Source of the DNA: an uncultured Prevotellaceae bacterium
GTDB taxonomy: Bacteria > Bacteroidota > Bacteroidia > Bacteroidales > Bacteroidaceae
Length of the DNA stretch: 64,000 nt
NCBI GenBank assembly: GCA_902781315.1
Contig: CACZIT010000018.1
Location: forward strand, 18,452 to 82,451
Direction: 5' to 3'
In this document: in pieces, positions 15,092-23,400 of the stretch
Layout: each line of letters begins with the position of its first letter
Numbering within the stretch: the first letter of the stretch is position 1
Notes under the pieces: model-generated
Seen by the model: the letters and a program-made list of their open reading frames with translations, nothing else
Database searches by the model: none
What the model was told of the DNA's origin: nothing
Program-made: the position numbers and the translations under genes

Positions 15092-18000
15092 ATGATCAAA
15101 CAATTACGTTATTTATGCACGCTCTTGCTGATGGCAGTAGCAGGCGTGGCGTGGGGTGATTCTTGGGTAATTACCGATGCTCCATCTTTGAAATCAGGGG
15201 ATGTCGTAGTAATTACTGGAACAAACGCCAATGGTACTTATGGAATGTCCAACAACAATGGCACTTCAAGTGCTCCTGGAGCAACTGCTGTAACTATTGA
15301 CGGCGACAAACTTTCATCAAGTGCAAGTGTCGACAACCTTCAGTGGACAGTAACAGTTGGTGAAATCAATGGTGAAAGAACATATGAGTTCGCAGCTGGT
15401 TCCAATAAACTCTATTGCACCAATACAAATAATGGTGTTCGAGTAGGAACAAATGATAATAAGACTTTTGTATTTAAAGATAATTATCTTTATAATAGTG
15501 CTACATCGAGATACATAGGTATTTATAATAATGCCGATTGGCGTTGTTATACAAGTATTAACAACAATATCAAAGATCAGACTTTTGCTTTTTATAAGAA
15601 AACCTCAGATGGGAAAGCTGAAGCTAATTTGTCATTCTCACCTTCTTCTGTGACAATTCATGTTGGCGAAACAATGCCGCAGATTACATTCAGTAATCCC
15701 AATAACCTTGACGTGGTTTTCGCTTCTTCTAATAACAATGTTGCTGTTGTCTCAACCGACGGGACAATTAGTCTTGTCAATGACGGTATGGGACAGGCTG
15801 TAATCACGGCTTCTTCAGAAGAAACAGAGAATTATTCCTTGGGAAATGCAACATGCACTATTAATGTTTTGCCTATAGGTGGCACTCTTGAGGACCCTTT
15901 AACAGTTGAAGAGGCTATTATTTTTATCTCTACTCTTGAAAATAAGGTTAACTCCGAATATGTTTACGTAAGAGGCATTGTTTCTGCTTTGGGAGAATTT
16001 AGCTCTGAGTATGGAAATTACGTATATTACATTTCTGATGATGGTACGGAAACTAACCAGCTAGAAGTTTATCGTGGAAAATATCTTGAGGATGCTAATT
16101 TTACCAGTGCAAATCAGTTAACCGTTGGTGACAAAGTGATCGTATATGGTCCTTTAGTTAATTTCAATGGTACGTATGAATTTACGACAGGTAATTATAT
16201 CTATGCATTTGAAAACAATTTGGCAAAATGTGATTTATCATTTGACAAAACAGCCGTTTCAGTGGAATTGAATAGTGAGTTTACTGCTCCCACCCTGAAT
16301 AATCCCCATGAATTATCAGTAAGTTATTCTTCAAGCAATACTGATGTTGCAACAGTTGATGCTACAACTGGTGATGTGACTATTAGCGCTATTGGAGAGA
16401 CAACGATAACGGCTTCGTTTGCAGGTAATGATTCTTATGAAGAAGGCTCTGCTTCTTACGTTTTGACCGTTACAGATCCTAATGCTGCTGGTTCGCAGGC
16501 TAATCCCTATACAGTAGCCGAGGCTCGTGCAGCCATCGATGCAGGCTCTGGCGTGACGGGTGTTTACGTGAAAGGCAAAGTATCAAAGATTGTTACTGCA
16601 TATAGCGAGCAGTTTGGTAATATTAGCTACAATATTTCTGACGGTGGAACTGAAACGGCTGCTCAGCTTCAGGCTTTCCGCGGTAAGAGTTATGAAGGAG
16701 CTAACTTCACGAGTGCTGATGATATCAAGGTTGGCGACGAGGTTGTTGTCTATGGTAATCTGACAAAATATAAGGATACTTATGAATTTGAAGCCGACAA
16801 TCAGTTGGTTAGTTTAGTTCGTCCTGCTACTCCAGCTGTGCTTCCCGTTCCCACGTTCTCTCCCGCTGCTGGCGAGGTAGAGGCTGGTACTTTGGTGACG
16901 ATTAGCGTTGCTGAAGATGAGAATGTGGACTATGTGGAGTACTCTTTCGATCAAGCAACTTGGAATGAGTACACCGTGGGTGAAACAGAAATTAAGATTA
17001 CCGAAGAGACAACCATCTATGCCCGTTCGGTTGGTACAGATGGTAGCTATAGCGAAGTGGCTTCTGCTAAGTATACCATCAAGGTTGAGACTGTTGCAGT
17101 ATTGCCTTTCGTATGGGAAGGTGGAGCAAGTGCTAATTTCTTGGCTCTTGATGGCGTTACAGCTGAAGGTCTAGGTACATCGGATTATGGGGAGACTCAT
17201 AACCCTTATAACATTAAGTTAGATAATACGGGTGACTACATTCAAGTGAATACTGATAGCCAACCTGGTAAGGTGATTGTTGGTGTAAAGATGGTGGGGG
17301 GAGCTACTGCTTCTACTATAACTGTCCAGGAATCAGCAGATGGTGTGAATTTTACAAATGTTCAGGCACTCTCTATCAGCGGTAAACAGAATGACATTCT
17401 TACTCTTGAAACCACAAACGCCTTTGGCACAGATTCTCGTTATGTCCGCTTAACCTTCACCAAGGGAAGCAACGTAGGCGTAGGTCCTATCACAATAACC
17501 AAGCCTGCAACTGAGATTGTTGCAGAGGAAACTCTTGAGATAGAAGCTAGTGCAACTTCTGGAGAAATAGCTTACTCCATTGTATATCCTCAGGTTGGTG
17601 TAGATCTTACTGCTGCTGCCGATGTTGATTGGATTTCTGGTGTAACTGTGGCATCTGACAAGGTCAAATTCGCCACTACTGTTAATACTGGCGCAGAGCG
17701 TTCTGGCAACATTACGCTGACTTATGGCACTCTTACGAAAGTCGTAAAGGTTACTCAGGCGGCTGCTCCTCAGATGTACACGCTTACCATTGGTAACCCA
17801 GAAAATGTCACGATTACTGCTACCTATAATGTTGATCAGGTCATCATCAATGGTGAAAGTGCTGAACTTGAAAATGGAACAGAAGTCTCTTTTGCCCTGA
17901 CAATTCCTGAGGGATATGCCCTTGAAAGCCTCACTGTCGCAGGTGCAGAGGAAGGTCAGACGGTAACGCCGACGGAGAATGCAACAACACCAGGTGTTTA

Positions 18001-18730
18001 TACCTTCACGATGCCCGCATTTAACGTGACGATTAATGCAACGGTTGCAAAGATTGAAACTACCACCTACACCCTTGCCACAAGCGTTACTCCAGGCAAG
18101 CGCTACATTATTGTCGGTGTCAATGAGAATAAGTATAAGGCTATGGGTGAGCAGAAATCAAATAACCGTGCTGCTGTTGAGATTTCTGTTAATGACAAAA
18201 CTGCAACAGTTCCCTCAACCGCAGGTGTCTATGAGTTCGTGATTGATGGTAATGCCACTGATGGTTTTACTATCTATGATGAAAGTGAAGAATCTACTGG
18301 TTACTTGTATGCAGCAAGTAGCGAGAAAAACTGGCTAAAGACGCAAAAGGAAAATGATGTTAATGGTCTGTGGAATATTGCTTTTGATGGTGATGTTCCA
18401 ACCATTATTGCTAAAGGCGCGAATACTCGCAACCAAATGCGTTATAATAGTAGTGACGGTTTATTCTCCTGCTATGCTAGTGGCCAGAAAGATGTATTCC
18501 TTTACGAAAAAGTAGGCGAAGAAGAGTTTGAAGTTGGTGACGTGAACAAGGATCACCAAATCTCGATTGCTGACGTGACGGCTCTGGTGAATATCATTCT
18601 GGGTAAGGTGACGACGGAGAATAATCCTGACAACTACAACTTCGATGCCGCCGACGTTGATGGCGAAAATGGCATCACGATTGCTGACGTGGAGGCGCTG
18701 GTGAATATAATTCTCGAAAAGAAGAATTAG
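15092..18730 (+). CDS. Large secreted multidomain protein with OB-like, Ig-like and BACON domains and a dockerin-like C-terminus
   Basis: This 1212-residue protein has a signal peptide (ends GVAWG, about residue 22) and an N-terminal beta domain. An Ig-like Big_2 domain (about 180-258) is followed by an OB-like segment (about 265-380, VYVRGIVSALGEF, VGDKVIVYGPL). A second Big_2 and a second OB-like copy follow (about 385-580), then an Fn3-like stretch, a discoidin-like stretch (about 660-805), a BACON domain (about 810-895, ending GTLTKVVKVTQAA) and a ricin-like or beta-trefoil-like region. Two dockerin-type repeats end the protein (DVNKDHQISIADVTALVNII and DVDGENGITIADVEALVNII). No catalytic domain is recognised; a glycan- or surface-binding role is inferred. 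Its base composition is clearly more AT-rich than its neighbours, suggesting transfer or special codon use. Confidence 0.85.
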   Translation: MIKQLRYLCTLLLMAVAGVAWGDSWVITDAPSLKSGDVVVITGTNANGTYGMSNNNGTSSAPGATAVTIDGDKLSSSASVDNLQWTVTVGEINGERTYEFAAGSNKLYCTNTNNGVRVGTNDNKTFVFKDNYLYNSATSRYIGIYNNADWRCYTSINNNIKDQTFAFYKKTSDGKAEANLSFSPSSVTIHVGETMPQITFSNPNNLDVVFASSNNNVAVVSTDGTISLVNDGMGQAVITASSEETENYSLGNATCTINVLPIGGTLEDPLTVEEAIIFISTLENKVNSEYVYVRGIVSALGEFSSEYGNYVYYISDDGTETNQLEVYRGKYLEDANFTSANQLTVGDKVIVYGPLVNFNGTYEFTTGNYIYAFENNLAKCDLSFDKTAVSVELNSEFTAPTLNNPHELSVSYSSSNTDVATVDATTGDVTISAIGETTITASFAGNDSYEEGSASYVLTVTDPNAAGSQANPYTVAEARAAIDAGSGVTGVYVKGKVSKIVTAYSEQFGNISYNISDGGTETAAQLQAFRGKSYEGANFTSADDIKVGDEVVVYGNLTKYKDTYEFEADNQLVSLVRPATPAVLPVPTFSPAAGEVEAGTLVTISVAEDENVDYVEYSFDQATWNEYTVGETEIKITEETTIYARSVGTDGSYSEVASAKYTIKVETVAVLPFVWEGGASANFLALDGVTAEGLGTSDYGETHNPYNIKLDNTGDYIQVNTDSQPGKVIVGVKMVGGATASTITVQESADGVNFTNVQALSISGKQNDILTLETTNAFGTDSRYVRLTFTKGSNVGVGPITITKPATEIVAEETLEIEASATSGEIAYSIVYPQVGVDLTAAADVDWISGVTVASDKVKFATTVNTGAERSGNITLTYGTLTKVVKVTQAAAPQMYTLTIGNPENVTITATYNVDQVIINGESAELENGTEVSFALTIPEGYALESLTVAGAEEGQTVTPTENATTPGVYTFTMPAFNVTINATVAKIETTTYTLATSVTPGKRYIIVGVNENKYKAMGEQKSNNRAAVEISVNDKTATVPSTAGVYEFVIDGNATDGFTIYDESEESTGYLYAASSEKNWLKTQKENDVNGLWNIAFDGDVPTIIAKGANTRNQMRYNSSDGLFSCYASGQKDVFLYEKVGEEEFEVGDVNKDHQISIADVTALVNIILGKVTTENNPDNYNFDAADVDGENGITIADVEALVNIILEKKN

Positions 18731-18762
18731 ACTGAATATTTTTTGTTTATACTTTTGTGATG

Positions 18763-18802
18763 GAGTGTGCCCTGCTCAAGCAGTGGGGTGCACTCTTTTT
18801 TT
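18763..18802 (+). terminator. Rho-independent terminator of the dockerin-type gene
   Basis: GAGTGTGCCC pairs with GGGGTGCACTC (10 pairs including two wobbles) around TGCTCAAGCAGT, followed by seven Ts (18796-18802). It abuts the stop codon of the convergent protease gene. Confidence 0.85.
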
Positions 18803-20152
18803 CTACTCCTTGATGATGCAGGTGACGGTCTTCTCGGTGCCGTCGGCAGTGAGAAGGCGGAAGGTGTGGGGCTCGCCTTTGACGAAGTGGAAACGAAGAA
18901 AGTCGGCAAAGGTGAGGATGAGGCGTTGGTCGATCTGAAGAATGATGTCGCCCTGTCGCATGCCTGCCTGATAGGGTTGGCTCTGGTCCCAGATGAGGCC
19001 GACGGCAGCGCGTCCCTGCTGGGGCACAAAGGCGACACCAAGCTGGCGGTTGGCGACGCGAACGGAAGTAGTAGGAGCCCCACTATGAGCCCCACCCTGA
19101 CCCTCCCCAGTAGGGAGGGGAACAGCTGTTGATGGATTGGGGAGGAAGGTGATGCGCTTGCGGAAGGGGTTGATGAGGATGCTGCCGTAGGAGAGGATTT
19201 GTGAGCCGATTTTCGAGGCGCCCTGGGTGGTGATGGCATGCAGGTCGGTGAAGGAGAAGTCGGCCCACTTCAGGCGGTCGAGGTGGAGGAAGACGACCTC
19301 GTCTTTCTCTTCGATGCCGAAGCCGCCGATGGAGAGGTGGCCCTGGGCGCGCCCCTCCACCTGGCGTTCGATGTCGGCGCCGAGTTGCTTGCTGAGGTTG
19401 GCGAGGTCGGCTGCCACGTGCTCGTCGAAGCTCTGGCGGCTCATGGTGTAGAGGGCTGTGGAGCCGGTGTCGAAGAGTGCCTCGTCGGTGTGGCGCACGA
19501 AGGGGCTCACGTAGAGGTAGGGCACGAACCACTTCAGCTTGTAGCGCAGGGTGTGGCCGAGCTTCTCTTCGTTGCGGAAGGCTTTCTTGTTGTCGCTGAG
19601 GATGAGCACCGACTGCTGGCGGTCGATCTTGGCGCAGAGTCCGCGGTTGAAGAGGTCGAAGCCTATGACGGCATCGTACTTACTGCTGACGGCATCGCGC
19701 GGCATGAGGGAGGCGACGTAGCCGGAGATGGTGATGGGGGTGGCGTTGAGTGTGAAAGGAGGGAGCTGGACTACTTGTACGGTGTCCTGATGGTTGTTGG
19801 CATCGCGGGAGATGATGTTGCCCAGGGTGACGAGGGGATAGACGTCGGTGTTGGCATACACCATGCCCTGGCTGGAGCCTGTGTCGAGGAGAAAGCGAAA
19901 CTGCTGGTCGCCGATGGTGACGGGCAGCAGGATGAGGTCGTCTTCGATGATGATGGGGATGGTGTCGCAGAAGTTCTTTGCAGAGAGATGGAAGTGTGGG
20001 TTGTAGCGCTGCAGCGATTGTGCGTGGAGGGAACACCAGCTTAGAGAAAGGAGGAGCCCCACCCCGGCCCGAAGGAGAGGGAGACAACCCCACCCCGACC
20101 CTCCCCGAAGGAGAGGGGGGACGAGTTTGAAGAGACGGGCCAATATGTTCAT
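18803..20152 (-). CDS. Retropepsin-like aspartic protease with C-terminal PDZ domain
   Basis: The 449-residue exported protein has two aspartyl protease half-sites, FLLDTGSSQGMVY (about residue 89) and ALFDTGSTALYTM (about 227). It also has a flap/hydrophobic-Gly block VIGFDLFNRG, so the domain is a tandem pepsin/retropepsin fold. Residues about 360-449 form a PDZ domain (LGVAFVPQQ, AGMRQGDIILQID). Periplasmic or outer-membrane processing is inferred. It carries two hairpin-repeat insertions. One encodes PLPTGEGQGGAH between the protease and PDZ domains (344-359). The other encodes much of the signal peptide (about 11-33, PLLRGGSGWG and LPLLRAGVGL). I kept the ATG at 20152; signal cleavage probably follows SLHA. 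No TAnnTTTG box was seen upstream. Confidence 0.87.
   Translation of the reverse strand: MNILARLFKLVPPLLRGGSGWGCLPLLRAGVGLLLSLSWCSLHAQSLQRYNPHFHLSAKNFCDTIPIIIEDDLILLPVTIGDQQFRFLLDTGSSQGMVYANTDVYPLVTLGNIISRDANNHQDTVQVVQLPPFTLNATPITISGYVASLMPRDAVSSKYDAVIGFDLFNRGLCAKIDRQQSVLILSDNKKAFRNEEKLGHTLRYKLKWFVPYLYVSPFVRHTDEALFDTGSTALYTMSRQSFDEHVAADLANLSKQLGADIERQVEGRAQGHLSIGGFGIEEKDEVVFLHLDRLKWADFSFTDLHAITTQGASKIGSQILSYGSILINPFRKRITFLPNPSTAVPLPTGEGQGGAHSGAPTTSVRVANRQLGVAFVPQQGRAAVGLIWDQSQPYQAGMRQGDIILQIDQRLILTFADFLRFHFVKGEPHTFRLLTADGTEKTVTCIIKE
19074..19120 (-). repeat. In-frame hairpin repeat in the protease linker
   Basis: The unit 19087-19120 (GAGCCCCACCCTGACCC, TCCCC, AGTA, GGGAGGGG on the plus strand) is nearly identical to the dgt copy. 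A short extra piece, GAGCCCCAC, precedes it. On the coding strand it reads PLPTGEGQGGAH and sits between the aspartic protease and PDZ domains. Confidence 0.78.
20054..20120 (-). repeat. Two hairpin repeats encoding part of a signal peptide
   Basis: Units at 20054-20083 and 20084-20120 (left halves CCCCACCCCGGCCC and CCCCACCCCGACCC; loop CGAAGGAGAG) lie within the first 33 codons of the protease gene. They are read one base out of phase from the other coding copies, giving PLLRGGSGWG and LPLLRAGVGL, which are hydrophobic enough for an export signal. Confidence 0.7.
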
Positions 20153-20199
20153 TGCTACCTGTTTTGACTTTTTTTATATATTCTGCCTCATATCTATGG

Positions 20200-20411
20200 A
20201 CGCACCGCAGCCGCCTCTCCGCTCGCCCCACATGGGCGCTTTCGTAGCGCAACGGAGAAAGAACCGCGCCAAAGGCGCCTCTTAACCTTTCTCAACCGCG
20301 CCGCAGGCACTTCTCAACCTTTCTCAACCGCGGCAACGCCGCCTCTCAACCGCGCCAAAGGCGCTTCTCAACCGCGGCAACGCCGCTTCTCAACCGCGCC
20401 GCAGGCGCCTC
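20200..20411. repeat. Array of CTCAACC spacers and small GC hairpins
   Basis: About eight units of CTCAACC(G) alternate with hairpins such as CGCC-AAA-GGCG, CGCC-GCA-GGCG and GCGGC-AAC-GCCGC. Some units are reduced to AACCTTTCTC. It begins after a distinct head (20221-20258) with GCGCTTTCGTAGCGC and GGAGAAAGAAC, modules of the 56-bp repeat after recO. It fills the gap between the helicase gene stop and the protease gene start (20153-20411), where I find no promoter. Confidence 0.8.
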
Positions 20412-23400
20412 TCAACTCTCAGCAACGCTCGTGATGTTGCCGTCTTTCTCGGTGAGCTCACCGGAATCGATGAGGGTAGCTACGGCAAGTTCGAGGGCGA
20501 GGTCGGTCTGCTTGTTGCGGCGGCTGTAGCCCAGTTCGCGGGCGAACTGTCGCTTCATATCGTCGAGGGGCACGGCGAGCTGCTGGCGGATGATGAAGCG
20601 TGCGTACTCCTTGATGTCGTCCTCAGACATGTTGGAGACGTTGCCGCTGTTCTTTTGGAACGAGCGCTGGAGTGCGGGCGACATGGTGACCTCCTGCTCG
20701 TTGATGATCTCGCTCTTGCTCACGGCAAAAGGAAGAGGTGTTGCGTTTTGAGTGGAGGGGTTCGGGGTTTGAGAGGCCACTTGAACCTTTGGAGCAGCCT
20801 CTTGGACTTTCTGCACATCCTTCCCCTCGAGGGCCTTGCGAATGCGATCGACGACGGCCTCCTTGTTCATGAGCCAGTCGACAGACCAGAGGCGCAGCAG
20901 CTTCCAGCCGAGTCCTTCGAGCACGCCGGGCTGGCAGATTTCGCGGTCGCGCTCGGTCTTCGTCTCGTAGTATCGCGTGCCGTCGCAGATGATGCCGAGG
21001 AGGTAGTTCTGCGAGTCCTTCGGGTCGATAACGGCGAGGTCGATCTTGAATGCCGACCGTCCGACGGCGGTGTCGACCTGATAGCCGAGCTTGCGTATCT
21101 CGTCGGCCACTGCAGGGATGATGTCGGCGCCGTCCTGCGGCTTCTTCACCTGCGAGGCGCTGACGGCCATGCGTCCGTTGCGGGCGAACTCGAGGAACGC
21201 CTTCAGTCCGGCCACACCCTGTGCACTGGAGCGGCGGAGGTCGATCTGCTCAGGCTTCAGCGTGGAGAACACCATCATCTCGTAGCGGGCACGCGACACG
21301 GCGACATTCAGTCGGCGCTCGCCACCGGCATTGTTGAGCGGTCCGAAGTTCATGGACACCTTTCCCGTCTTGTCGGGGCCGTAGCCCACGGAGAAGAGAA
21401 TGACGTCGCGCTCATCGCCCTGCACGTTTTCGAGGTTCTTGATGAAGATGGGCTCCTCGACGTCGTAGGCCTTGCGTTCCAGGTCGGCATGCTTCGCCAG
21501 CTCGTCGGTGAGCAGGTCTTCGATGAGGTTCTGCTGCACCTTGCTGAACGACACGATGCCGATGCTGCGCTTCGCCAGCTCGTCGTCGCTGAGGCGGCGC
21601 ACCACTTCCTTGACGATGGCTTCGGCCTCGGCACGGTTGCAGCGCGTGCGTCCGTAGTCGTAGGTGCCGTCGACGGGTATGAGCTGTACCTTCGAAGCGC
21701 GGTCGTCGACCGAGGGGAAGGTATAGAGCTTGCTCTCGTAGTACTGTGCGTTGGAGAAGGCGATGAGGCTCTCGTGGCGCGAACGGTAGTGCCACGTCAG
21801 GTAGCGTGCGGGCAGCGAGAGCGTGATGCAGTCGTCGAGGATGCTCTCCATGTCGTCGACGTCGGCCTCTTCTTCGTCAACGGCATTGGTGGCGAAGAAA
21901 CTTGTCGGCGGCATCTGCTTCGGGTCGCCCACGCAGATGAGGGCCTTGCCGCGTGCAATGGCGCCGACAGCCTCGGAGGTGGGCATCTGCGAAGCCTCGT
22001 CGAAGCAGACGATGTCGAACGGCGGCAGGTCGAGGTCGATGAACTGAGCCACGGAGATGGGGCTCATGAGCATGACCGGACAGAGCTTGGGCAGCAGCGT
22101 GGGTATCTGGTCCATGATGTGGCGGATGGTGGCGCCGCGGCCGTTGGTGGCGATGTAGCGCTTCAGGATGCCCAGTTCGGTGATGGCCGTGGGCTTCAGC
22201 GACTGCGACGGCACGTTGGCTGCCAGTTTGCAATAGAGCATCTTCTTCGTGAGTTCCTGGAACTGCTTCGCCATGTCGCGATACTTCGCGATGGCATCTT
22301 CGAAGAGCAGACCGTTGAACATCTGCAGCTGCGGCTCGCTGTCGACGATTTGCAGTGCCATGTGGCGGTATGTGCCCTTGAGCATGGCCTGGGCCGCAGC
22401 GTGGGCCGACGTGCTCTCGTGGTTCATGAAGTCTACCACCTTTTCCAGATGCAACTGCTGCAGCTCGCGCTTGCGGATGCACCATTGTGCCCAGTCGCGG
22501 CTGCCGCCGAGTGCCTGCTGCCACTGCGGGATGAGTCGTTTGATAGTGGCGAAGTTCTCGTCGTCGAAGTCGCAGAGCGGCTTTATTTTTTCAACACCTT
22601 GCAGCAGACTTCTACATGCCTGCACGGCGGCAGGCGGCAGGGTCGGCATGGCTGACAGTCCACCCTCGCGCAGCTGTTGGCGCAGGGCATCGAGCTGGTT
22701 GAAGAGTGTTTCGACATCACCCTCGCCCATGTCGGCACGGAAGGCGCGCAGCCCTTTCATGAATGTCCGCTTGGCAAAGAAGCGCGGCAGGAACCACTTG
22801 CCAACGGCCTGCGTCCACTGGTTGCGCAGCAATTGCGGGTCCTGCGAGAGGATGGCTTCGGAGTATTTCGAGGTGAGCGTCTCGTACTTGCTGACAAGTT
22901 CGATGGCCCAGCGCGCGCCGTTGAGTGAATGGGGTTGCTTGAAACTGGCATTGGCATTCAGTGCGTCGATGAGGCCGTCGGTGGTCTCCACCTGTTGCGA
23001 CAGCTGCTGGAGCCAGTCGGCAATCTGCGTCTGTGCCTGCTGCGAGGGGTCGTAGATGTTGAGTCCTTGCAACTGATGGCGCGCTACGGGGCCTGTGATG
23101 GCAAACACCGTGTCGAGGGTCTCTATTTTCTCGGCCGCAGCCTGCAGTTTCTCGGCCGTCAGCGACTCGACGAAATGGGCCGACGGCTGGATGGCGGCGC
23201 CTTCGATGCTCTCGTAGCGACAGATGCAGTCGTAGAGCGAGAGTCCCGACGGTTGTTTCTTGTGGAGCAGCTGGATATAGCCTGAGAGTTCCTGACGCTT
23301 GGCGAAGAGTTCCTTTGATGCCTGCTCGTAAGCTTCGGGAGTCTTGATGCGCGTCAGTTCGAGTGTCGACTGCAGTTGTCGCAGCAGATGGCTCTTGGTC

